From: Sulfurospirillum sp. UBA6810
GTDB lineage: Bacteria; Campylobacterota; Campylobacteria; Campylobacterales; Sulfurospirillaceae
Length of the DNA stretch: 17,792 bases
NCBI GenBank assembly: GCA_002469305.1
Contig: DKEY01000035.1
Span: 1-17,792 of the forward strand
Direction of reading: 5' to 3'
Of the stretch, positions 6,753 through 13,536 are shown piece after piece; the first letter of the stretch is position 1, and each line of letters starts with the position of its first letter. A model generated the notes under the pieces. The model worked only from the letters and a program-made list of their open reading frames with translations. It was not told the DNA's origin and did no database searches. The position numbers and the translations under genes were made by a program.

Positions 6753-6832
6753 AAAACTCTATGCGAAGCATAAGCTTTAGTGCGAGGAATTTTTTAAGAA
6801 CTTGTTTCTTGAAAAAGGAGACAGCAATATGA
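6749..6832 (+). CDS. Leader ORF, cassette copy 2 (27 aa), coupled to kinase and response regulator genes
   Basis: The ATG (6749..6751) overlaps the kinase TGA, and its own TGA (6830..6832) overlaps the response-regulator ATG (6829..6831), so both junctions are ATGA. The core KNSMRSISFSARNF is shared with the other two copies, and it ends KKETAI over the Shine-Dalgarno AAGGAGACA. No clear Shine-Dalgarno precedes this ATG, so re-initiation from the kinase gene is expected. Expression as a peptide is unproven. Confidence 0.55.
   Translation: MKNSMRSISFSARNFLRTCFLKKETAI
6760..6816 (+). promoter_or_regulatory. Two-hairpin RNA element of cassette copy 2
   Basis: Hairpin 1: TATGC-GAA-GCATA (6760..6772). 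Linker: AAGCTTTAGTGCGAGGAAT. Hairpin 2: TTTTTTAAGAA (6790..6800) pairs with TTCTTGAAAAA (6806..6816), 11 bp including one U-G pair, with loop CTTGT. It directly abuts GGAGA, the ribosome-binding site of the response regulator. Confidence 0.6.
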
Positions 6833-7497
6833 ATAGAAGAGATTTTGACCTGTTAAATGGTTTTAATATACTCTATCTTGAGGATGAAGCAGATTTGTTA
6901 AAACATACAACAGCGGTACTAGAAGACTTTGCAAAAAATATCTTTGCAGTACAAACATGTGATGAAGCTCTTAAAGTTCTCAAAAACAACAACATAGATG
7001 TTATCATCTCTGACATACTTTTAAAAAATGAAAACGGTATAGAGTTCTTAAGATATATAAAAGATGAGTTGGGCTTGGAAATTCCAGCTATCCTTACAAC
7101 AGCACACACAGATACAGAACACTTACTCGATGCGATTAAACTCAAAGTAGAAAACTACATCGTAAAACCTATCAATATCAAAGAGTTACTCAACTCTTTA
7201 CATGATGTACTTTTACCAAAAATCCAAGCAAAAGAGATTACTCGTTCATACAACATAATCAAAACCATCTCAGCAGTAACTGATGGCAAGCAGGTAGATT
7301 TGATAAGATTTATCATCAAAAACTTAGACGACAATGGCATTTTAAACCACTCATATAGTGACATCATGGAAAAAGTCGATGTGAGTAAACCAACTGTTAT
7401 AAAGCTTTTTAAACAACTAGGCGACCAAGAAATCTTAGTAAAAATACAAAATGGAAAGTATAGATTTGATGAATCAAAACTTCCAATTCCGGAGTAA
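6829..7497 (+). CDS. Response regulator with receiver domain and winged-helix-like C-terminus
   Basis: 222 residues from the ATG at 6829 (AAGGAGA 7 nt upstream); an earlier in-frame start at 6802 lies inside the leader cassette and is not needed. The receiver domain (12-125) has the acidic pocket E18-D19-E20, phospho-acceptor D62 in DVIISDILLK, the LTTAH switch residue and K in IVKPI. The C-terminal ~70 residues read YSDIMEKVDVSKPTVIKLFKQLGDQ, a helix-turn-helix-like pattern with a wing (VKIQNGKYRF). It therefore probably binds DNA, but it is neither OmpR, NarL nor NtrC type. It is the cognate partner of the kinase at 5142. selA follows 2 nt after its stop. Its target promoters are not known; the divergent fdh operon is the obvious candidate. 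Confidence 0.88.
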   Translation: MNRRDFDLLNGFNILYLEDEADLLKHTTAVLEDFAKNIFAVQTCDEALKVLKNNNIDVIISDILLKNENGIEFLRYIKDELGLEIPAILTTAHTDTEHLLDAIKLKVENYIVKPINIKELLNSLHDVLLPKIQAKEITRSYNIIKTISAVTDGKQVDLIRFIIKNLDDNGILNHSYSDIMEKVDVSKPTVIKLFKQLGDQEILVKIQNGKYRFDESKLPIPE

Positions 7498-7499
7498 TA

Positions 7500-8831
7500 A
7501 TGAAACATTTGCGCGATATACCAAAGATAGATAAGTTTTTATCTTCACATGAATTTGGTGGTATTTCAAATGCTCTTTTAACAAAAATTGCACAAGAAAC
7601 AATTAACAGGCTTAGAGAGAATCTCCTCTCTGGCAAAGTAGAAACTTTTGATGAGCAAGAGTTAATCTCAGAGGTAAAAAAAAGATACGAAGCGTCATTT
7701 CAGTCTTCACTCAAACCCCTCATCAATGCAACAGGTGTTATCTTACACACCAATATGGGGCGAAGTCTCATCTCCAAAGAGCTTTTAGCTAATGCTTCCA
7801 AAGTTATTTACAACTACTCAAATCTTGAGTATAACTTGCAAGAAGGCTGTCGTGGAGAGAGATATGAGCACGTGAGTGAACATCTCAAAACACTTTTGGA
7901 TGTCGAAGATGTTTTAGTTGTGAACAACAATGCAAGTGCAGTGTTTCTAATCTTGAATACTTTTGCAAAAAATAAAGAAGCCATAGTCTCTAGGGGTGAG
8001 CTTGTAGAGATAGGTGGCAGTTTTAGAATCCCAGAAGTGATGAGCCAAAGTGGTGCCCTCTTACATGAAGTGGGAGCAACCAATAAAACAAAACTGAGTG
8101 ATTACGAAAACGCTATCAATGAAAATACAGCGATGTTGATGAAAGTGCATCAATCTAACTTTTCCATAGAAGGTTTTAGTGAAGATGTGAATTTTCAAGC
8201 GATAAAAAGCTTAGCTCAAAAAAACGATTTGATAGATTATTATGATTTAGGAAGTGGGTATATACCAACTCTTCCTTATAACCTTGGTAATAAAGAGCCT
8301 TCACTGCCAGAGATATTAAAAGACAAACCTTCTCTTATCAGCTTTAGTGGAGATAAACTCTTTGGAAGTGTACAAGCTGGTATCATAGCTGGACGCAAAG
8401 AGTTTATAGATAAACTCAAAAAGAACCAACTCTTAAGAATGCTTCGCGTAGATAAGATAACACTGAGTATCTTAGAAGAGACTATCAAAGCATATTTGCA
8501 AGAAAAATACGAACAAATCCCTACACTATGGATGCTTCTGCAAAGCGTAGAATCTTTACATGTAAGAGTTTCAAAGATACAAGAGATGTTTAACGATAGA
8601 TGTGACATAATCCACAGCACAACGGTTATGGGTGGAGGAACACTACCAAATCGTGAGTTTCCAACAGTAGCTTTACATGTAAAGGGAAAAGCCGTGGAGT
8701 TAGAGCGAAAATTTCGAGCAAAACACCTCATCGGTAGGATAGAAAATGATAAATTTTTGATAGATTTTAGAAGTATTCTGCCTGAGTTTGAACCCCAAAT
8801 AATTACAATAATCAAAGAGACACTCCAATGA
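7500..8831 (+). CDS. selA: L-seryl-tRNA(Sec) selenium transferase SelA
   Basis: 443 residues. A PLP enzyme that converts Ser-tRNA(Sec) to Sec-tRNA(Sec) using selenophosphate. Typical SelA motifs run in order: INATGVILHTNMGRS (76-90), YNLQEGCRGERYEHV (111-125), NNNASAV (142-148), RGELVEIGGSFRIPEVM (165-181), YYDLGSGY (247-254), and the PLP lysine K286 in SFSGDKLFG. Length is close to that of E. coli SelA. The start is supported by GGAG 5 nt upstream, overlapping the end of the regulator gene. Its TGA overlaps the ATG of leader copy 3, leading into selB. It is required for the UGA in fdhA at the left of this window. Confidence 0.97.
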   Translation: MKHLRDIPKIDKFLSSHEFGGISNALLTKIAQETINRLRENLLSGKVETFDEQELISEVKKRYEASFQSSLKPLINATGVILHTNMGRSLISKELLANASKVIYNYSNLEYNLQEGCRGERYEHVSEHLKTLLDVEDVLVVNNNASAVFLILNTFAKNKEAIVSRGELVEIGGSFRIPEVMSQSGALLHEVGATNKTKLSDYENAINENTAMLMKVHQSNFSIEGFSEDVNFQAIKSLAQKNDLIDYYDLGSGYIPTLPYNLGNKEPSLPEILKDKPSLISFSGDKLFGSVQAGIIAGRKEFIDKLKKNQLLRMLRVDKITLSILEETIKAYLQEKYEQIPTLWMLLQSVESLHVRVSKIQEMFNDRCDIIHSTTVMGGGTLPNREFPTVALHVKGKAVELERKFRAKHLIGRIENDKFLIDFRSILPEFEPQIITIIKETLQ

Positions 8832-8920
8832 AATATAAAGTAAAAAATTCTGTGCATAGCACAAGCTTCAGTGAGAGGAATTTTCAAGGGATAAAATCTC
8901 TTGAAAAGGAGACATTTTAA
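8828..8920 (+). CDS. Leader ORF, cassette copy 3 (30 aa), between selA and selB
   Basis: The ATG (8828..8830) overlaps the selA TGA, and its TAA (8918..8920) shares its last A with the selB ATG (TAATG). The core KNSVHSTSFSERNF comes after a four-residue longer start (MKYKV). It ends EKETF over the selB Shine-Dalgarno AAGGAGA. As in the other copies, the stretch between RNF and KET is not conserved in sequence. Expression as a peptide is unproven. Confidence 0.55.
   Translation: MKYKVKNSVHSTSFSERNFQGIKSLEKETF
8851..8907 (+). promoter_or_regulatory. Two-hairpin RNA element of cassette copy 3
   Basis: Hairpin 1: TGTGC-ATA-GCACA (8851..8863). Linker: AAGCTTCAGTGAGAGGAATTTT. Hairpin 2: TTTTCAAGGGAT (8881..8892) pairs with ATCTCTTGAAAA (8896..8907), 12 bp with one G-U pair and loop AAA, abutting GGAGA. 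An outer stem, AAAATTC (8844..8850) with GAATTTT (8878..8884), is also possible and would compete with hairpin 2 for its first T residues. Confidence 0.6.
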
Positions 8921-10752
8921 TGAATCACATCATAGTAGGAACAGCTGGTCATGTTGACCATGGAAAAACTGCACTTATAGAAGCACTCAGTGGCTTTGCA
9001 GGAGATAATTTAGAAGAGGAAAAAAGACGTGGTATCACGATAAACCTTAGCTTTTCAAACCTGCAAAATGCAGATATAAACGTAGCTTTTATAGATGTGC
9101 CAGGGCATGAAAGTCTGCTAAAAAACATGATAGCAGGTGCTTTTGGATTTGATGCTGCACTTGTAGTTATCGATGCAAATGAGGGCATCATGCCTCAAAC
9201 AAATGAGCATCTTGAAATCCTAAATCTCTTACATGTAAACAATATCATCATTGCACTTACAAAATCTGACTTAGTAAATGCAGATAAAATTGAAGAGCGT
9301 ATAGAGGAGATACGTGAGTATATCGAAGGTTTTTCACATCTTCACTTAAAAGCGATAGTCCCTGTAAGTATCTTTGATAAAAACTCTATCGAAGCCCTTA
9401 AACAAGAGCTCTTTTCTATTCCTCTTATCCCAAAACCTAGCAATGGGCTTTTTAGATACTACATTGACCGTTCATTTTCACTCGCAGGTGTTGGAACTGT
9501 TGTAACTGGAACTGTGTTAGATGGAAGTATCAAAGTAGGTGATAAAGTTTTCGCACCTGAACTTGATATAGAAATCCCTATACGAAATCTTCAAGTACAC
9601 GAACAAGACGTAGAGGTGGCTCACAGTAGCCAAAGAACAGCGATAAACCTCCAAAATCCAAAAATCCCTCTCAAAAAAGGAACTCTCCTTTGTAAAAAAG
9701 GCTTTATCAGAGGCTTTAATACCGTAGATGTTTGGATAGAGGGTATCGCAAACCATTCAATCAAACACAACACCCATGTGATACTCTTTGTAGGAACAAA
9801 GCAAGTAGAAGCAAAAATCCTTCTTTTTGATGAAGAGCAAGAGGTACAAAGTGGTTTCGCAAGAGTACAATTTAACAAAAAAATGTTTTTGGTACACAAT
9901 GAACCTTTCATCATATGTAGTTCTGGACGAACGATAGGTGGTGGTAGGGTTTTAAATCCTATTGATGATCCTATAAAGAAAAAAATCAAAAAAGAGCTTC
10001 TTATAGCTTTAAAAGAACAAGACTATAAAAGTGCTTTTGAAATTTTGGTAAATATCCACAAACGTGGATTTGGGCTTATCTCTTCAAACCAGAGATTTGG
10101 ACTCAATCATGCAGAGGCAATCGCTATAGCAAAGAATATAGATGATGTTTTTGTTGATGAAAAAGGCTTGGTTTTATATCCAAAATTCATCAAACAAGAG
10201 TTAGAAAAAACCATAGATGCAATATATACAAAAAACCAATACGCCCTACTCTCAGCTAATTCTCTGGCTTTAAAAATAAAATGGGCAAGTGAGAGTTTAC
10301 TAGAAGAAGTGCTAAGTGATATTTGTGATAGTGGCAAGTTGGTTCTTGAAAATGGTATCTATAAAAATGCAAATATAGACATCAACAATATAGACACGCT
10401 TATCGAAGATAGAATTTTTGAGATACTTAAAAGTGAAAGCTTCACACCAAGTGCTCCTTACAATATCTATGATGATTTGGACATAGATAGAAAGATGGGA
10501 GACAATGCTCTGAAGCGTTTAACAAAATCAAGAAAAGTAGTGCGTCTTGCACATAATCTTTTTATAACTTCCGATACACTCAGCACTATCATGACGAGAA
10601 TTAGAGAGATTATGAGAACACAAGGATACATAGATATCAAAAATTTTAAAGACCACTATGATTTTAGTAGAAAATACTTAGTAGCTTATCTGGATTATCT
10701 GGATTTGTTTGATGATATAAAAAAAGATGGCGTAAAAAGAGTCTTTGCCTAG
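8920..10752 (+). CDS. selB: Selenocysteine-specific elongation factor SelB
   Basis: 610 residues, the usual length of bacterial SelB. A GTPase that carries Sec-tRNA(Sec) to the ribosome at UGA codons followed by a SECIS hairpin. The G1 motif GHVDHGKT (10-17), a KRRGITINLSF switch region, the G3 motif DVPGHE and the G4 motif TKSD are all present. EF-Tu-like domains follow, then winged-helix repeats over roughly residues 340-610 that bind the SECIS RNA. The start at 8920 overlaps the leader ORF stop and has AAGGAGA 7 nt upstream. It is the last gene of the sensor-selA-selB operon and ends 3 nt from the convergent EAL/HDOD gene. Confidence 0.97.
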   Translation: MNHIIVGTAGHVDHGKTALIEALSGFAGDNLEEEKRRGITINLSFSNLQNADINVAFIDVPGHESLLKNMIAGAFGFDAALVVIDANEGIMPQTNEHLEILNLLHVNNIIIALTKSDLVNADKIEERIEEIREYIEGFSHLHLKAIVPVSIFDKNSIEALKQELFSIPLIPKPSNGLFRYYIDRSFSLAGVGTVVTGTVLDGSIKVGDKVFAPELDIEIPIRNLQVHEQDVEVAHSSQRTAINLQNPKIPLKKGTLLCKKGFIRGFNTVDVWIEGIANHSIKHNTHVILFVGTKQVEAKILLFDEEQEVQSGFARVQFNKKMFLVHNEPFIICSSGRTIGGGRVLNPIDDPIKKKIKKELLIALKEQDYKSAFEILVNIHKRGFGLISSNQRFGLNHAEAIAIAKNIDDVFVDEKGLVLYPKFIKQELEKTIDAIYTKNQYALLSANSLALKIKWASESLLEEVLSDICDSGKLVLENGIYKNANIDINNIDTLIEDRIFEILKSESFTPSAPYNIYDDLDIDRKMGDNALKRLTKSRKVVRLAHNLFITSDTLSTIMTRIREIMRTQGYIDIKNFKDHYDFSRKYLVAYLDYLDLFDDIKKDGVKRVFA

Positions 10753-10766
10753 TGCTTAGACTCCCG
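10736..10766 (-). terminator. Possible intrinsic terminator of the EAL/HDOD gene
   Basis: On the minus strand GAGTCT (10758..10763) and AGACTC (10739..10744) form a 6-bp stem that can be lengthened by G-U pairs and is followed by TTTTTA (10734..10738 region). It spans the two convergent stop codons. The 13-nt loop makes it moderate at best. On the plus strand there is no T-run, so it would serve only the minus-strand gene. Confidence 0.4.
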
Positions 10767-12003
10767 CTGCCTTTTCATAACCCTTATGTAAAACTTCACT
10801 GAACTCTTTGTTTGATATTTGTATCTCTTCTAATATCTTCTCTGCTTTTACTAAATCAAAATTTTCAACAGAGATAACAAGTTGTAAAAGTTTACCAAGT
10901 TCTCCTGTATGTTTTGTAAGGGCTTCTTGAACTTCACTATCGACACTTATCTCTTTAAAGATTTCTTCCATCGGAAGTTGCAACATGATATCCACTAAAG
11001 AGAGAATCCCTACAAATGAAGCCTCATACTTATCACAAGTCCCTTGTTTACACTTTGTTACAAGTTCTGCCATAAGTTTTGAACGTGTCATTGCCAAATC
11101 AAAAACAGGATTTTTATCTATCTGTTTTTCGTTTAATCCCATAGATTTGGAAAAAGCTATCAGTAAAAGCCACTGTCTTAGTGGTTTTTTCCCAAGCAAG
11201 GTGATAACTTGTAGCATGGACTTTATCTCTTTTCTAAGCCCGATAAAACAAGAGTTCATAAATCTAAGAAGTTGTAGAGTGAGTTCCACTTCACTCTCAA
11301 AGCTTTTTACAATATCTTTGATTTCAACATCATCAGAATCTAGTAGATTTATAAGCTGAAATATCTTTTTATACGCAGGGTCAAGAGATTTTTTTACAAC
11401 AACATCAGGCTTTGCAAAGTAGTAACCTTGAAACAAGGTACAACCATAAGACTTAAACGTCTCATAATCCTCTTTTGTTTCTACTTTTTCTGCCAAAAGT
11501 TTGACATCATACTTTTTAAATATCTCTAAATGCTCTTTGTCTAAATTGCCTTTCATCAGCATAACATCAAGCTTTAAAATATCAAGATATGGAAAGATTG
11601 GCTCAAATTTGGATATAAAATCTGCACAGTTTAAAACATCATCTAAGGCAAATCTATATCCCATAGATTTTAGTTTGATAATCTTTTCAACAATAGTATC
11701 GTTTATCTCAGTACTTTCTAGTATCTCTAAAACAAACTGCTCTTTTGGTATAGAGTAGATGAGCTGGTCCATTAAAAATTCTTGGTCGATATTGATAAAA
11801 GCATACGCACCATTAACCAAAGATTGCACGCCAAAGTGATTGAGAGCATTAACTAAGACTTTTGCAGTGGCAAGAAGTTCATCATCGAAGAGAGTTTTAA
11901 CCACACCATCGTCATCTTTCATACGAAAAAGTAGTTCATATCCATATATCTCATTATTTATATCTATGATTGGCTGTCTAGCTATATAAATATTGTCGGA
12001 CAT
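10756..12003 (-). CDS. YuxH-type protein: degenerate EAL domain plus HDOD domain
   Basis: 415 residues. An N-terminal EAL-like domain (about 5-200) has YELLFR in place of EALLR, VLEILEST, FALDDVLN in place of LDDFGTG, ILKLDVM, LLAEKVE and FQGYYFAKP. Some c-di-GMP-binding residues remain, but the DFGTG catalytic loop is lost, so phosphodiesterase activity is doubtful. A C-terminal HDOD domain (about 205-400) follows with no HD phosphohydrolase residues, as is normal for HDOD. Such proteins are usually signalling scaffolds. The ATG at 12003 has GAGGTGA upstream and a TATACT -10 at 12022..12027. It is convergent with selB and downstream of the 68-residue hypothetical. Confidence 0.88.
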   Translation of the reverse strand: MSDNIYIARQPIIDINNEIYGYELLFRMKDDDGVVKTLFDDELLATAKVLVNALNHFGVQSLVNGAYAFINIDQEFLMDQLIYSIPKEQFVLEILESTEINDTIVEKIIKLKSMGYRFALDDVLNCADFISKFEPIFPYLDILKLDVMLMKGNLDKEHLEIFKKYDVKLLAEKVETKEDYETFKSYGCTLFQGYYFAKPDVVVKKSLDPAYKKIFQLINLLDSDDVEIKDIVKSFESEVELTLQLLRFMNSCFIGLRKEIKSMLQVITLLGKKPLRQWLLLIAFSKSMGLNEKQIDKNPVFDLAMTRSKLMAELVTKCKQGTCDKYEASFVGILSLVDIMLQLPMEEIFKEISVDSEVQEALTKHTGELGKLLQLVISVENFDLVKAEKILEEIQISNKEFSEVLHKGYEKAAGV

Positions 12004-12021
12004 GCTAAATCACCTCATAAT

Positions 12022-12027
12022 AGTATA
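12022..12027 (-). promoter_or_regulatory. Likely -10 box of the EAL/HDOD gene
   Basis: TATACT on the minus strand, 18 nt before the ATG at 12003. An 8-bp direct repeat, TTAGCATG, occurs at the start codon and again at 12040..12047 just upstream of this box. Confidence 0.4.
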
Positions 12028-12065
12028 AATTATTTGTCTCATGCTAACATACTTTTGTTAAAAAT

Positions 12066-12272
12066 TTACTTTTTACACAACTCATTAAACCACTCTTCAT
12101 TCTCCTTACTTCTGTTCTCTTTTGATTTATAAAGATTTTTGAGTATCGAAGTCAGTTCCTCTTCACTCATAAATTCCAAGATAGAAAGTTCCATTGGTGT
12201 AGCGTTTTCATCTGATTCTATCATCACTGCTATCTCTCTTATCAGCTCATTTTTTACTTCATTGTCACTCAT
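12066..12272 (-). CDS. Small conserved-looking hypothetical protein (68 aa)
   Basis: An acidic, Glu/Lys/Asn-rich, predicted all-helical cytoplasmic protein with no signal peptide, no Cys pair and no motif I recognise. It contains a MSEEELTSILKNLYKSKENR-type helix. The start at 12272 has only a weak GGGA upstream. It lies 62 nt before the EAL/HDOD gene on the same strand and is divergent from the DsbC-like gene. It has an open frame and codon use like its neighbours; function is unknown. Confidence 0.6.
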   Translation of the reverse strand: MSDNEVKNELIREIAVMIESDENATPMELSILEFMSEEELTSILKNLYKSKENRSKENEEWFNELCKK

Positions 12273-12309
12273 ATAGTTCCCATTTACAAAATATTTGAAA
12301 ATGCTATTG

Positions 12310-12315
12310 TATAAT
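12310..12315 (+). promoter_or_regulatory. -10 box upstream of the DsbC-like gene
   Basis: TATAAT in the extended form TTGTATAAT, 32 nt before the ATG at 12348. The same 13-mer, GCTATTGTATAAT, occurs in the other divergent region (ending at 3957). The sequence is nearly self-complementary (ATTATACAAT on the other strand) and could serve both directions. Confidence 0.55.
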
Positions 12316-12347
12316 AAATCCTCATATTCTTAAAATAAAGGCTTACG

Positions 12348-13061
12348 ATGAATAAAAAGATGCTACTAGCACTCACGTTACTTTGTACTTCACTATTTAG
12401 TGCAACTGACGCACAAATCATAAACTACTTCAAATCACAAATCCCTGTTCCAACTATCGACATTAAAGTTACATCAAGAGAGAGTATAGAAACGCTTGAT
12501 GGCATGGATTATGTTTCCCTCTCTATCGGTGATGGTTCTCGTGTACAAAACTTATCTGTTTTTACACAAGGTGATTTGATTTTTCCAGATGTTATCAGCA
12601 TAAACAATGGTGGAAGTATAAAAGACAAATTAGACAAAAAAAAGCTTATCAGTGAACTCTCTACCCTTTACAAAGCAGAAGACCCTAAAAATATACTCAT
12701 AGTAGGCACAGATAAAAACAAACCAACTCTTATCAAGTTTACTGACCCTGAGTGCCCTTTTTGTGGAAAAGAGGTAGATAAGATAGAAGAAAAACTAGCA
12801 AAGTTTAATCTAAAACTCATCTTTACTCCTGTTCACGATAGAAGCTCTTTAGAAAAATCTGTCCTTATTTATAAACAAGCAAGTGCAACAAAAGATGTAA
12901 ATGAACAAATAAAGATTATCAGAAAGTACTTTAATGGAGAAGTAGATGCCAAAGTAACTGATGATGAAGTCAATAACATAGAAAATCTAAGAAGAAAATA
13001 CTTTGGTGCAGGCTTAAAAGGCGTACCTTTTTATGTTGAAGAGAAAGATTTATTGAAGTGA
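12348..13061 (+). CDS. Periplasmic thiol:disulfide interchange protein (DsbC/DsbG-like, CPFC active site)
   Basis: 237 residues. The signal peptide (about 1-19, MNKKMLLALTLLCTSLFSA) ends in an AxA-like site. An N-terminal domain of about 100 residues precedes the thioredoxin fold. The catalytic motif is D-P-E-C136-P-F-C139-G, and the cis-proline is P227 in LKGVPFYVEE. The layout, dimerisation-type N-domain plus DsbA/C catalytic domain, fits a disulfide isomerase or oxidase of the DsbC/G group; the exact activity cannot be settled from sequence. Its TGA overlaps the GTG start of the phosphatase gene (GTGA). Confidence 0.85.
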   Translation: MNKKMLLALTLLCTSLFSATDAQIINYFKSQIPVPTIDIKVTSRESIETLDGMDYVSLSIGDGSRVQNLSVFTQGDLIFPDVISINNGGSIKDKLDKKKLISELSTLYKAEDPKNILIVGTDKNKPTLIKFTDPECPFCGKEVDKIEEKLAKFNLKLIFTPVHDRSSLEKSVLIYKQASATKDVNEQIKIIRKYFNGEVDAKVTDDEVNNIENLRRKYFGAGLKGVPFYVEEKDLLK

Positions 13062-13498
13062 AATCCATACTTTTTGTATGCCTTGGAAATATCTGTCGCT
13101 CTCCCCTTGCAGAGGGGATTGCGAAAGATATCTTTGAAAAAAAAGGCTTACATGTAAAAGTTGATTCAGCAGGAACAGGAAGCTGGCATATCGGTGAAGC
13201 ACCTTGTCAAGACTCCATAAAAGTAGCTAAGCAAAATGGCATTGATATCTCGAAACTTCGTGCTAGAAAAGTAGAAAAAGCTGATATACATACCTTTGAA
13301 TATATCATCGCTATGGATGAGAGCAATCTAGAAAATCTAAAGAACTTTGGAATTACAAATGCTATAAAATTAGGAAACTTTGGATACGATGGAGAAGATG
13401 TACCTGATCCATACTATTATAAAGATTTTGAAGGATTTAAGAAAATATATACCATGATAGAACAATGTTTGTATAATTTTATAGACAAAAAATATTAA
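13058..13498 (+). CDS. Low-molecular-weight protein tyrosine phosphatase
   Basis: 146 residues, a full-length LMW-PTP. The phosphate-binding loop at the N-terminus reads C8-L-G-N-I-C-R14-S, and the general-acid Asp lies in the DPYY motif at about residue 116. It starts at a GTG that overlaps the stop of the DsbC-like gene, so the two are co-translated. LMW-PTPs dephosphorylate phosphotyrosine (Wzc-like kinases) or, in the ArsC branch, reduce arsenate; without the arsenate-reductase cysteines the phosphatase role is preferred. Confidence 0.92.
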   Translation: MKSILFVCLGNICRSPLAEGIAKDIFEKKGLHVKVDSAGTGSWHIGEAPCQDSIKVAKQNGIDISKLRARKVEKADIHTFEYIIAMDESNLENLKNFGITNAIKLGNFGYDGEDVPDPYYYKDFEGFKKIYTMIEQCLYNFIDKKY

Positions 13499-13504
13499 TT
13501 TCAC

Positions 13505-13510
13505 TACAAT
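13505..13510 (+). promoter_or_regulatory. Possible -10 box upstream of the PAS/GGDEF gene
   Basis: TACAAT, 26 nt before the ATG at 13537; a clear AAGGAG precedes that ATG. No -35 is evident. Confidence 0.35.
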
Positions 13511-13536
13511 GTTTCTTAACCTTATAAGGAGCACAC

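Noticed and set aside
6802..6828. Upstream start for the response regulator
   Set aside because: This part lies in the hairpin 2 and Shine-Dalgarno region of leader copy 2. The ATG at 6829 has the proper AAGGAGA and gives a normal receiver N-terminus.
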